A stretch of DNA of 64,000 nt from the NCBI RefSeq assembly GCF_022538185.1, contig NZ_JAKYXC010000005.1, positions 124,001 through 188,000 on the forward strand. The letters run 5' to 3'. The position numbers and the translations under genes are program-made. The first letter of the stretch is position 1; each line of letters begins with the position of its first letter. Source of the DNA: Microbacterium sp. CFH 31415. Lineage in GTDB: Bacteria; Actinomycetota; Actinomycetes; Actinomycetales; Microbacteriaceae. The notes beneath the pieces are model-generated. The model ran no database searches and was not told where the DNA came from. It saw only the letters and a list, made by a program, of their open reading frames with translations. Of this stretch, positions 44,372 through 53,270 are shown piece by piece.

Positions 44372-44788
44372 GTGGCGAGGGCCGCGTGGGCGACCCACCA
44401 CGTCTGGTTCTCCACCTCAAATACCACCTACGCAGCGTCGGGTCCCCCCGGCTTTGGCGACTACACCGTGCTGGACCCGGCGGTGCGGGACACTCGTGGC
44501 GGGGCCCCAGGGGCGGTCGTGATCCATGCGACCTACATCGACACCGCCGGCGCCCTGTGGGTGCGCCACTACCTCTCCGACTGCGTCATCCAAGGCGAGA
44601 TCTCTGTCGGGGAGAAGCTGCTCGAGGCCATGGCCAAGTTGCACGCCGACCGTTCCATGTTCCTGAGCAGCCCCGGGATGCTGGCCTACGACGCTCAGTA
44701 CGCGACGGGCCGGGAGACCGCGCCCGGGACGAACAAGCGTCAGCAGATCTCTCACCACATCTACACGACACTTTCGTCGATGATCTGA
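44372..44788 (+). CDS. Hypothetical protein, 138 residues
   Basis: The frame reads VARAAWATHHVWFSTSNTTYAASG and continues through GEISVGEKLLEAMAKLHADRSM to ISHHIYTTLSSMI. GTG 44372 is the best start, although the ribosome site is poor and the frame is open upstream across the previous gene. The protein is soluble and has no known motif. It may be the C-terminal part of a longer ancestor. Confidence 0.45.
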   Translation: MARAAWATHHVWFSTSNTTYAASGPPGFGDYTVLDPAVRDTRGGAPGAVVIHATYIDTAGALWVRHYLSDCVIQGEISVGEKLLEAMAKLHADRSMFLSSPGMLAYDAQYATGRETAPGTNKRQQISHHIYTTLSSMI

Positions 44789-45330
44789 CAGGCGCTCATC
44801 GCCGCGGCCGGTTCGTCTGATTCAGTGAATTCAGACCGCCGCAGTCACTTCGCGTCCGCGCTGCGCATCGGGTTCAGCGCGTCGCGCAAGCTCTCTCGTA
44901 ACCTCAGCTGCACGATGCTTGCCGTCGGACGCGCCCGAAGTCATCGATCCCGCATAGCTGTCGACATGACCGTAACCAACAGCCCCAACCACCCCGATCT
45001 CGAGCCTGAGAACGCCCTTGAAAAGCCTTCCGAAGCGTCCGGGATGGTCGACACGAAAACCGGCCCTGATCTGGGCCGTGGAAAAATCCGTAGCGGTTCG
45101 TGGAAAACGTCTGGAACGGTGTCGCGCGACCCCTTGAGCCGCCTGGCCTCCGGGATTTCGATACACGGCCACAGCGAAGGCCCTGTTCTTTAATCAGAGC
45201 AGCGGTTCTAAGCAAATCGAAGAAAGAAGCCGGTCGGAGGCGAAATCCTCCGCCCGGCTTCTTCGGTTTCGCGATTCGCATCGAAACGCCAACGATCCGT
45301 TGGCGTTTCCAGCCCGCACCCACGGACGCA
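44789..45330. other. Gene-poor stretch beside the right-hand mobile module
   Basis: No gene can be supported. A start-like frame at 44966 (MTVTNSPNHPDLEPENALEK) could be the 5' stub of a disrupted gene. Two hairpins follow: 45221-45265, with GAAGCCGG/CCGGCTTC around GGAGG/CCTCC, and 45283-45309, a perfect 12-base stem GAAACGCCAACG/CGTTGGCGTTTC with a 3-base loop. They are probably terminators at the island side of the module. Confidence 0.45.
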
Positions 45331-45359
45331 ACCAACACGAGTAGCCCCTTTCGGGGCTG
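45331..45359. repeat. Shared end sequence of the recombinase/transposase module, copy 2
   Basis: ACCAACACGAGTAG at 45331-45344 equals 18934-18947. The hairpin AGCCCC TTTC GGGGCT follows at once and, read on the minus strand, would terminate the transposase-like gene. Confidence 0.55.
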
Positions 45360-45393
45360 CTCGGTTTCTATTCGGTTCGGGGCGTCGCGCTGG

Positions 45394-47067
45394 CTAGACC
45401 AGTAGCTCCGCGGCGCTCGCCGGGTGCGCCAGTCGGTTGCCGTGCTCGTCTCGGCGGCGGCGGGCGCGCAGCAGCTTCGTGGTGAGAACGGTCTTCGCCT
45501 GCTTGGTGACGAAGGTGACGATGCGGCGCATGTTCGTGACGGCGACCGCGGCTCCGACCGCGAGGGCCTGGAATGCGTAGCCGCGGGGACGGCGCTTGTC
45601 AGTGGCACCGAGGTTGGCGTGCGCGTCGTCTTTCATGTAGCGGTTGTTCGCTTCGGCGTGGCTGCGCAGCCCGGACCATGCGCGCCACTTCTCGCTGCGG
45701 TACTCGAAGGCCTGCAGGCTCTGGATGATTCTCATCGCTTCTGGGCTGTCGGGGTGCAGAGTGAGGGTCTTGCTGAGCAGTCGCGGCTCCACCTGCTTCT
45801 TGGTTGCGGGGTCGATGCACGTGAGCTTGCTCACGTCGGGGTAACTGAAGCGCTGTCGGCCTTCGGCGTCGGGTCGGCCCTTGTCCTTGAGTGCGTACTC
45901 GCTTCGGCCGGCGATGCGCGCGAGATAGGTGGCTTCGTCGATGCGTCCGTACTTGTAGTCGGGGGTGGCGGTTTGGAGGTGTTCGGGCATCCACTTCACG
46001 TATAGGTGGCCGTCGACGAGGATGGCGTCGCCGATGGCTCCCTGCTTTCCGCTGCGGTTCTTCTTGAACTTGTAGACGTGGCGGAATCCCATCATGCGGG
46101 TGGGGTTCTGGAACCGGTGGGGCTGCAGTCCGTTGTAAGCGCGGTCCACCATGAGGTAGCCGCGCTCGTCGAACAGGTCGGCGTGGAACCTCACTGCGAT
46201 GAGCCCGCCGTGCTTGATTCGGCCGGGCGGGTGCAGGGTGAGTCCGGTGGTGAGGATGGGGAAGCTGTCGAAGTCGCCAGGCTTGTTGGGGACGGTGACG
46301 ACGGTCTCCGCCTCCCAGCCGGCGAGGTCCTTACGCTTGCCCTTGCCCTCGTGGCGGCCAGTGCGGGTGTAGGGGCCGCTCATAGCGTCGAGGTTGAGGC
46401 GGTCGTGTTCGAGGTCGGTGACTCGGTAGTTGGGACGGCCGGCGATGGGAATGAGGGTGGCGTCGAGGGCTACGTTGCCGCGGTAGGTCGCTCGGATGTC
46501 GGCGGGCAGCCGGCGAACGGAGGCGTGGGCGAGCCGGTTGATGAGTTCGTCCATCCGGTCCCGGCGCTCCTGGCTGTAGGTTTCCAGCGCGCGGCGGTAC
46601 GCGGCCGCACTGAGGAATGTGTTTCGGGGCACGTCCCAGGGACTGGTGAGGGCGAGAATGCGGTTGAGGGAACGCCAGTAGCGGATGTACCACTCGTCCT
46701 GCGTGCCGTCGGTCACGGTGATGCCGAGGTATGCGAAGCCCTCCGGGGTGAGCCGGGCGAACAGGGTCTTGGCGACGTCGTGGTACCGGTTGGCGCCGGC
46801 GTCGGTGTGCATGAGATGGAGGATGAGGAGGGCGCGGAACGGGATGTGCGGCTTGCGTCCGGCGTTGGACTTGCGGTCCTGCGTGTGCCAACGTTCGAGC
46901 GCGTCGGCGGCGCCGGACTCGTCGACGAGGCGCCCGTAGAGCTGGATGTGAGCGAGGGACGTGGGACCGACGGCGCGGACACGTTCGTACTGCGCGAGCG
47001 TGTATCCGGTGGCTTCCTGCATGTGGCGGTCGAACCGCTCGGCGGCGGCTTCCTGCTGCGGGGTCAC
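45394..47067 (-). CDS. DDE-type transposase-like protein (module copy 2)
   Basis: A 557-residue homologue of the 18999-20690 protein, colinear over its length and clearly diverged (roughly half the residues differ by eye), so not a recent copy. Candidate catalytic residues are conserved: VALDATLIPI, YLMVDRAYNGL and SHAEANNRYMK. The start overlaps the truncated recombinase-like gene by 4 bases. The intact frame suggests it may still be expressed even though its partner is truncated. Confidence 0.7.
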   Translation of the reverse strand: MTPQQEAAAERFDRHMQEATGYTLAQYERVRAVGPTSLAHIQLYGRLVDESGAADALERWHTQDRKSNAGRKPHIPFRALLILHLMHTDAGANRYHDVAKTLFARLTPEGFAYLGITVTDGTQDEWYIRYWRSLNRILALTSPWDVPRNTFLSAAAYRRALETYSQERRDRMDELINRLAHASVRRLPADIRATYRGNVALDATLIPIAGRPNYRVTDLEHDRLNLDAMSGPYTRTGRHEGKGKRKDLAGWEAETVVTVPNKPGDFDSFPILTTGLTLHPPGRIKHGGLIAVRFHADLFDERGYLMVDRAYNGLQPHRFQNPTRMMGFRHVYKFKKNRSGKQGAIGDAILVDGHLYVKWMPEHLQTATPDYKYGRIDEATYLARIAGRSEYALKDKGRPDAEGRQRFSYPDVSKLTCIDPATKKQVEPRLLSKTLTLHPDSPEAMRIIQSLQAFEYRSEKWRAWSGLRSHAEANNRYMKDDAHANLGATDKRRPRGYAFQALAVGAAVAVTNMRRIVTFVTKQAKTVLTTKLLRARRRRDEHGNRLAHPASAAELLV

Positions 47068-47813
47068 GCGGTCGTCTCCGACCGGAGGATGCGGCGGTAG
47101 TCCGCTTCGTCACGGGCCGCGACGTGCTCGAGCAGCTGCGGCAGGTGGTCCATCTTGGCGACTCCGGCAGCCCGGAGCAGTTCCTTCATAGGGATGCCGA
47201 CCGTGAGGTGGTGGGCGAGCCAGGTGTGCCGGAGCCGGTCAGCGCGGGGCGGCCGGCCGTAGGTGTTCTCGGTGAACGAGGAGGTGAGGTTGTGGGTGGT
47301 GCGGCGGTTGACACGGCCCCACAGCGACTCGTCCGTCGGGCGGCGCTCGAGGAGCACCGTCATCCATTCCTCCCACTCGAAGAGCAGCGGGATGTCGCGG
47401 GACTCGGTCTCGCTGTCGACGGTGATGAGGATGCCGTCATCGTCGACGGACACATGCTCGTGGTGGATGAGGGGGATTTCGGAGGGGCGGACGCCGGCGC
47501 CGGCGCACAGCACGAGCATCAGCATCGCCCGGTCGCGCTTGGCGGCGGTGAGCTGGCTGGCCGCCCAGTCACGGAATGCGGCCATCTCACCCCGCGTGTA
47601 CGGCTCGGCGGCGTGCTTCTTGTTGAGCGGCGTCGTGCGCTTCGGGTGCTGGTCGGGGACGAGCACTTCGCTGATGCGCATGAGCAGCCCCCGGTAGTTG
47701 CGGCGGGTGCCTTCGGAGAGCTGCTGATTGGCGGAGGTTGTGTACTTGTCGATGGTGCGGACGCCCCAGATGATTTCCGGGTCCAGCGGGAGTCCCTTAT
47801 CCCGCACGCACCA
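47064..47813 (-). pseudogene. Tyrosine-recombinase-like protein, N-terminally truncated (copy 2)
   Basis: The frame matches the copy 1 recombinase from its residue Trp about 113 (WCVRDKG against WAVRDSG) to the end, keeping Arg in CAGAGVRPSEI, DRLRHTWLAHHL and Tyr in EADYRRIL. The N-terminal 110 or so residues are missing; homology stops at 47813, where dehydrogenase coding sequence begins on the other strand. A GTG at 47807 could start a 247-residue product, but the core-binding part would be largely absent. Confidence 0.7.
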
Positions 47814-47819
47814 GGGTGA

Positions 47820-48731
47820 CGTCAGGTCCAGATCGCCGTCGAACTGTGCGGGCTGTGCGGGTCAGACGCCCACATCTGGCGGGGCGACGACGGCTACGAA
47901 TGGGTGGCCGTCGGCAGGGTGCTCGGCCACGAAGTGGTCGGAACGGTCAGCGCTCTCGGCGCGGACGTGACAGGTTGGTGCGTCGGCGACAGGGTGGTGC
48001 CCATCGCACAGACGGGGTGCGGACGGTGCGAAGCGTGTGAACGCGACTACGCGAACGGGTGCTTCGAGAAGCTCACCCTAGGGCTCTCGCGAGACGGTGG
48101 TGCGGCGCCGTACGTCTGCGTGTCAGCCACCGCGGTGGTAGCCGTGGCGGCGCACGTCCCACCGCTGACCGCCGTGTTGACGGAGCCTGCGTCGGTCGCG
48201 GCCCGCGCTGTCAGTCGCGGCAGGATCGCTGCCTCGGACACGGTCGCGGTCAGCGGGCCGGGCGCGGTCGGAATGCTGTGCGCAGTCATGGCTCACGATC
48301 TCGGTGCCGAAGTGATACTGGTCGGGACGCCGGCGGACGTTGAAGCTCGGGGGAGCCTCCTTCAGGACCTGGGCATCCCTATCGTCGCGTCAGTACCTCC
48401 AGGTTTCACTCCGGATGTGTGGATCGAGGCAGCGGGAGCTGCTGCGCTCAGATCCGCGGCGCAGGCCCTTCCTGTGGCCGCTCGGCTGGTGCTCGTCGCC
48501 CTGTACGGCAGTCCTCCCGACGCGCAGCTGAACGTGCTTGTCCGCAGGGAGATCGAGGTCATCACCAGCTACAGCTCGTTCCGCCCCGATTACGACAGAG
48601 CCGTCGACGTGTTGTCGCGGCACCCCGACCTGGGTGAGCGTCTGGTGCAGATCTTCTCCGCCGGCCAGCTCGCCGACGCATTCGAGGACATCGGACGGGG
48701 CGCAGCGGTGAAGGTGGCACTGGCGCCCTAG
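47820..48731 (+). pseudogene. Zinc-type alcohol dehydrogenase, N-terminally truncated
   Basis: The frame opens after an in-frame TGA at 47817-47819 and reads QVQIAVELCGLCGSDAHIW, VLGHEVVGTV, then the structural-zinc cysteines CGRCEACERDYANGC, a Rossmann segment (VAVSGPGAVGMLCAVMAHDLGA) and a normal C-terminus. About 25-30 first residues are missing at the junction with the mobile module. GTG 47904 could start a shorter protein that lacks a catalytic cysteine. It was probably the first enzyme gene of the catabolic region downstream. A relative starts at 63956. Confidence 0.7.
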
Positions 48732-48800
48732 ATTGCGTCCTGTCCCCGGCATCGCCTACGGTGCGTTGGTACGTCATGTCCGCATCGTGAGAGGAACGTG

Positions 48801-49565
48801 ATGGCGCAGGAGGACGGAGCGGCGGGGCTGAATGTCCTCGCCAAGGCGCAGTCCGCGGTCGAGGAGATAGCCCGGCGCGGTCCACTTACCGCCGCCGATC
48901 TGGCGACGCGCCTGGACGAGCCGGCGAGCTCGGTGTACCGACTGTTGACCAACCTGACCCAGGCGCGATGGCTCGAACGCGGCGACGTCCGCGGAGAGTA
49001 CCGGCTCGGCTCCCGCTTCCTCTGGCTCAGTGACCGGCTCGAAGGGCAGCTGGACGTCCGCTCGGCCGCCCTGCCCAGCCTGCGTGTCCTCAACTCCGCG
49101 ACCCGCCAGACCAGCTTCCTCTGTGTGCGCAGCGGTGACCGGGCAACCTGCATCGAAAGGATTGACGGTCAGGACGTGCAGATCCAGCGGTTGCGAGTGG
49201 GTGACTCCTTGCCGCTGCATGAGGGAGCCGCACCCAGAGTGCTCCTCGCCTTCCAGCCGGAGCCGTTCATCGACGACTATTTCGCATCATCTTTCCCCAA
49301 GGCCGGCGACAGTCGCCGGGCACGTGAGGAGCTCGCCCAGATCGTCACACACGGGTACGCCGTCGCCGACGACGAAGCCGCATCAGGCATCCGCTCCGTC
49401 GGGGCGCCGATCTTCGACCACCGTGGCGAAGTGACCGCCGCCATCTCCGTCAGCGGCCTCTCCGGTCGGCACATCGTCGACAGTGACGAGACAGTTCAGC
49501 TCGTCCGCACGGAGGCCGCTGCCGCGAGCACGAGCCTGGGCTACGCACCGGACCAGGACGCCTGA
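48801..49565 (+). CDS. IclR-family transcriptional regulator
   Basis: A 254-residue regulator with an N-terminal winged helix (LTAADLATRLDEPASSVYRLLTNLTQARWLERG) and an IclR effector domain (LPLHEGAAPRVLLAF, GYAVADDEAASGIRSVGAPIFDHRGEVTAAISVSG). ATG 48801 is preferred to the adjacent GTG 48798. A second IclR gene follows, with overlapping stop and start (TGATG). The pair probably controls the downstream transketolase operon. Confidence 0.92.
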   Translation: MAQEDGAAGLNVLAKAQSAVEEIARRGPLTAADLATRLDEPASSVYRLLTNLTQARWLERGDVRGEYRLGSRFLWLSDRLEGQLDVRSAALPSLRVLNSATRQTSFLCVRSGDRATCIERIDGQDVQIQRLRVGDSLPLHEGAAPRVLLAFQPEPFIDDYFASSFPKAGDSRRAREELAQIVTHGYAVADDEAASGIRSVGAPIFDHRGEVTAAISVSGLSGRHIVDSDETVQLVRTEAAAASTSLGYAPDQDA

Positions 49566-50305
49566 TGGCCACGCCATCCATCAAGGTGCTCGCGAACGCC
49601 GACGAGCTCCTCCGCGTCCTCGGGGAGGGTGGGCCGCAGACCATCGCTGATGTCGCGCGGGCCATGAGCATTCCCCGGCCGAGCGTGTACCGGCTCATGG
49701 ATTCGATGGTGCACTCCGGCTGGGTGACCTCCGACGACGAGGGACGCGTGCGCCTATCGGCAGACATCCTTCGCCTGGGCGAGCGCGCCAAAGACCAGAA
49801 CCCGCTGATCCGGGCATCCGAGGAGCCGTTGCGGCAGCTACGGGACAGCACCCGCCAGACGGTGTACCTGTGCATCCGGCGCGACGCTGAGATCGTGTGT
49901 CTGGATCGGTTGCAGGGCCTCAGTGTGGGACTGCTCGAGCTGGTGCCGGGTGGCACACTGCCCCCGCATGCGGGGGCCACCGCCCGCGCGATAGCCGCGT
50001 TCGACGACACCTTCGCCGTGCCCCCCGACGCGCTGACCCCGCTCACCCCGCGCACGCTCACCTCCCCTGAAGAGGTGTCCGCCGACCATCAGGCGATCCG
50101 TGACCGCGGATACTCGATCTCCGACGAGGATGTCACGGTCGGAGTCGCAGCGCTTGGTGCGCCGGTGTGGGCTGATACCGGCCGCCTCGTGGGCGCGATC
50201 TCGGTGGCCGGCATGCGGGAAGACATCCTGCGCGAGCCCGAGGTCCTGGCGGCCCGTCTGCAGGATGCAGCTGCCGCCATCACGGGCAACCTCGCCGTCG
50301 GCTGA
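49565..50305 (+). CDS. IclR-family transcriptional regulator
   Basis: A 246-residue regulator with the winged helix QTIADVARAMSIPRPSVYRLMDSMVHSGWV and effector domain PPHAGATARAIAAF, GYSISDEDVTVGVAALGAPVWADTGRLVGAISVAG. It is not a close copy of the first IclR protein, so the two may sense different ligands or form a heteromer. A GC hairpin follows the stop. Confidence 0.92.
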   Translation: MATPSIKVLANADELLRVLGEGGPQTIADVARAMSIPRPSVYRLMDSMVHSGWVTSDDEGRVRLSADILRLGERAKDQNPLIRASEEPLRQLRDSTRQTVYLCIRRDAEIVCLDRLQGLSVGLLELVPGGTLPPHAGATARAIAAFDDTFAVPPDALTPLTPRTLTSPEEVSADHQAIRDRGYSISDEDVTVGVAALGAPVWADTGRLVGAISVAGMREDILREPEVLAARLQDAAAAITGNLAVG

Positions 50306-50319
50306 ACCTTCCGCCGCCC

Positions 50320-50338
50320 CGGGCCGCTGCGCGGCCCG
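50320..50338 (+). terminator. Hairpin after the IclR pair
   Basis: CGGGCCGC and GCGGCCCG form a perfect 8-base stem with loop TGC, 14 bases after the second IclR stop. There is no T tract. Confidence 0.55.
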
Positions 50339-50351
50339 CTTGGCGTGCGCG

Positions 50352-50391
50352 GATGCGAATTCTCCCATTGAGTAGACACCGTGTTCGCATC
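50352..50391. promoter_or_regulatory. Long-spaced inverted repeat upstream of the transketolase operon
   Basis: GATGCGAA (50352-50359) and TTCGCATC (50384-50391) are perfect complements with centres 32 bases apart, about three helical turns. They lie 45-84 bases before the transketolase start, where the promoter should be. This is a good candidate for a dimer- or tetramer-bound IclR operator. Confidence 0.55.
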
Positions 50392-50435
50392 GTGATAACT
50401 TCTCTCCACGGCATGGTGGCCGAGAGGAGTAAGCA

Positions 50436-51314
50436 ATGACGACGCTCGAAACGGACCGTCCGGTCTTGGAAGAGCTGGCGCGGCAGGGCAGATGGCATGT
50501 CATCAGCACCGTTGCAGCAAGCAAGGCGGGGCACATCGGCGGGCCGCTGTCCGCGATGGACCTGCTCACCGCTCTGTACTTCGGCCACTTGCGCATCGAC
50601 CCGGAGAACCCGACAGACCCTGACCGGGACCGGTTCATCCTGTCCAAGGGACACTGCGCCATCGGCCTGTACAGCGTCCTCGCGCTGCGCGGATACTTCC
50701 CCGTCGACGAGCTCGCCACCTTCGACCACGGCGACTCCCGCCTCCAGGGGCACCCGGACATGAAGCTCACCCCGGGCATCGACGTTTCCTCCGGATCCCT
50801 GGGTCAGGGGCTGTCGGCTGGAGCGGGGATGGCGTTGGGCGCCAAGCGCGCCGGCCGCGACTTCCACACCTGGGTGATGCTCGGAGATGGTGAGCTGGAG
50901 GAAGGCATGGTCTGGGAGACCATCATCTCCGCACCCAGGTTCGGCCTGGACAACCTCACCGCCATCATCGATCTGAACGGGCTCCAGCAGTACGGGTGGC
51001 CACGCAACAGCGCGGACCGGTTCGACCGCAGCGAACCCATGGGCCACGTCGACTTGGAGGCCGTGCTCACCGGTTTCGGCTGGTCGGTCCACGTCATCGA
51101 CGGTCACGACTTCGACCAGATCCACGCCGCCTACTCCGCCGCCGCGGCAGCACGAGGCGTCGACGGACGACCGTCGGTCGTCCTTGCCCGCACCACCAAG
51201 GGGCACGGCATCTCGTTCACCAGCGGCACCTACAAGTGGCACAACGGCGTAGCCAGCGGTGAGCAGTTGCGGCTGGCCCAGACAGAGCTGGGAATCGAAG
51301 GAGGACGGTCATGA
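50436..51314 (+). CDS. Transketolase, N-terminal subunit
   Basis: A 292-residue thiamine-diphosphate-binding half. The motif GDGELEEGMVWE...FGLDNLTAIIDLNG is the GDG-N cofactor motif; HIGGPLSAMDLLTALYF and FILSKGHCAIGLYS are typical for this half. It works with the C-terminal half encoded next (4-base overlap). Split transketolases are common in dedicated sugar catabolic operons (for example apulose-4-phosphate or sulfosugar transketolases). GAGAGGAG precedes ATG 50436. Confidence 0.93.
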   Translation: MTTLETDRPVLEELARQGRWHVISTVAASKAGHIGGPLSAMDLLTALYFGHLRIDPENPTDPDRDRFILSKGHCAIGLYSVLALRGYFPVDELATFDHGDSRLQGHPDMKLTPGIDVSSGSLGQGLSAGAGMALGAKRAGRDFHTWVMLGDGELEEGMVWETIISAPRFGLDNLTAIIDLNGLQQYGWPRNSADRFDRSEPMGHVDLEAVLTGFGWSVHVIDGHDFDQIHAAYSAAAAARGVDGRPSVVLARTTKGHGISFTSGTYKWHNGVASGEQLRLAQTELGIEGGRS

Positions 51315-52255
51315 AAGCGCAACGACAGGTATGGGGCGAGACCCTTCTCGAGCTGTCGCTCCAGGATGACCGAGTGGTCGTCTTGGACGCGGACCTGGCG
51401 ACCTCGACGATGGCTCACCTCGTTGCCGAGGGCAACCCCAGCGCGTTCATCGAAGTGGGCATCGCCGAACAGAACATGGTCGGGATGGCGTTCGGTTTGA
51501 GCACGCTCGGCTACCGGCCGTGGCTTTCCACGTTCGGTGTGTTCCTCACCCATCGGGCGCTGGACCAGATCCGCATGCTCGTCTCGCAGACGGGCGCGCC
51601 GGTGCGGATCGCCGCCGCATACGCCGGGCTTCTCAACGGCTCCAGCGGAAAGACTCATCAGGATCTCGAAGATCTCGCCATCATGCGCGCCATGCCTAAC
51701 ATGACGGTCGTCTGCCCCGCCGACGAGTATGAGGCACGGGAGGTGACGCGCTGGGCGTCCACCTTCGACGGCCCTGTGTACATCCGATACGCGCGCGACG
51801 CCGTGACACCCGTCTTCACTGACGAGTACCGGTTCGACCCCGCCGCCGTTCACCTCCTCCGGCCGGGAACCGACGTCGCGCTGATCTCCACCGGCGTGCA
51901 GTCCTCCCGGACACTCGAGGCCGCCGAACTGCTGGCTGCGCAAGGCATCGACGCACGGGTCGTGCACATCCCCGTTCTCAAGCCGGCCGACGAAGCCGCG
52001 CTCGCGCAGGCGATGGACGGTGTGGCGCTGGTGGTCAGTGTCGAAGAGCACACCAAGATCAACGGACTGGGCGCTCTGGTGGCGGAGGTAATCGCGGCCC
52101 GGCTGCCGGGGATGAGGCAAGAGCGCATCGGCCTCGCCGACGGCTGGTCCGAGTCGGCACCCAACGACTTCCTCTTGGACAAGTACGGGCTGTCGCCGCA
52201 GCGCGTCGCAGAGCAGGTGGTGACCGCGACCCGCGAGCTGGTGGCAGTTCGCTGA
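51311..52255 (+). CDS. Transketolase, C-terminal subunit
   Basis: A 314-residue pyrimidine-binding half. Features include DADLATSTMAHLVAEGNPSAFIEVGIAEQNMVGMAFGL (with the catalytic Glu in GIAEQN), SSGKTHQDLEDLAIMRAMPNM and a C-terminal transketolase_C domain. It completes a two-carbon ketol transferase with the preceding subunit. The stop overlaps the kinase start (TGATG). Confidence 0.93.
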   Translation: MKAQRQVWGETLLELSLQDDRVVVLDADLATSTMAHLVAEGNPSAFIEVGIAEQNMVGMAFGLSTLGYRPWLSTFGVFLTHRALDQIRMLVSQTGAPVRIAAAYAGLLNGSSGKTHQDLEDLAIMRAMPNMTVVCPADEYEAREVTRWASTFDGPVYIRYARDAVTPVFTDEYRFDPAAVHLLRPGTDVALISTGVQSSRTLEAAELLAAQGIDARVVHIPVLKPADEAALAQAMDGVALVVSVEEHTKINGLGALVAEVIAARLPGMRQERIGLADGWSESAPNDFLLDKYGLSPQRVAEQVVTATRELVAVR

Positions 52256-53270
52256 TGTCCGCGCTCATGGCCATGACGCCGCGGTCCAGCTTGGGCAGCA
52301 CCGCCACCGCCGTCGTCACCCTCACCCCCCCCCGGCCATCGACCGTGTCCATCTGCTCGATGACATCGCCCTGGGGCGGGTGAACCGGGCACGGCCGGCA
52401 CTGTCGCACCTCGCAGGGAAAGGGGTCAATGTCGCCGGGTCGCTGGTGCGGGAAGGCCACCCGACGTTGATGGTGCTGCCGTGGTCGGACTCGGGGGGAC
52501 CGCTCCCGGACCACGCGCGAGCCGTTCACGTGCGCGCCGGTACGTGCGTGAACACCGTCCTTGTCGACGGTGCGGGAGTCACCACCAACATCAATGAGCA
52601 GCCCCCGCCGCTGACCGCAGCGGAATGGGAAGCGTTGTGCGACACCGCGGAGGCCGCCGTGCGAGACATCAACGCCCACTGGCTGGTCATCGGCGGAAGC
52701 TTCCCGGAGGTTGAAGGCGGCCGCACGGCAGCGCTGAACCGCATGCTCGCCGCCGTCTCCGCGGAAGGCGCCCGCGTGTGTGTCGACTCGTCGGGACCGG
52801 TGCTGCGCGAGATCCTCGAACATCACGGCACCCAGGTCGACCTCGTCAAGCCCAATGTCGAGGAACTCGCTGACGCGGCAGGTATGCCGGTGACAACCCA
52901 AGCCGATCTAGTGACTGCGGCTGAGGAGCTGCTCGGTCTCGGGGTGAACCGTGCGCTGGTGACCGCCGGCGCGCAGGGGATGTTTCTCATCGGCAGCCGA
53001 TCTCGCCTGTGGGCGCGCAGCGGCCCGGTCCCCGTCGTCAACACCACCGGCGCTGGCGATGCCGCGCTAGCCGGCTTCCTGTCGCAGGACCGCAGTCCGC
53101 TGGCGCCGCTGTCCGCCGTGGAGAGGTCGCTCACACAGGCGATGGCGTGGGGCGCGAGCGCCGTGCAGACCGCCGCTGCGGTCCCCACGCGCATTGTCCC
53201 GCTGCCCCACGTCGAAGTCCGGGAGCCGGACCTTGACGCCTCCCTCACGCACGCTGAACCGGAGAACTGA
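52255..53270 (+). pseudogene. PfkB/1-phosphofructokinase-type sugar kinase, frameshifted in a C9 tract
   Basis: From ATG 52255 the frame reads MSALMAMTPRSS...TAVVTLTPP, then shifts in a run of nine C at 52325-52333. One base more would continue PAIDRVHLLDDIALGRVNRARPALSHLAGKGVNVAGSLVREG, the usual N-terminus of this family (TLTPNPAIDR...GGKGVNVA). The rest is intact, with catalytic NTTGAGDAALAGFL. Restored length is 338 residues. Either a sequencing error or a slippage-prone switch; the operon context favours a gene that should work. An unshifted start at 52380 would lack the substrate-binding N-terminus. Confidence 0.75.

Noticed and set aside
43392..44420. 342-codon minus-strand ORF
   Set aside because: It covers the antisense of a membrane protein gene; its repeated segment merely reflects the short DNA duplication there.
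18934..45344. Composite transposon with identical flanking IS copies
   Set aside because: The two modules are diverged in sequence and the right one is truncated, and I saw no terminal inverted repeats, so a simple recent composite transposon is not supported.
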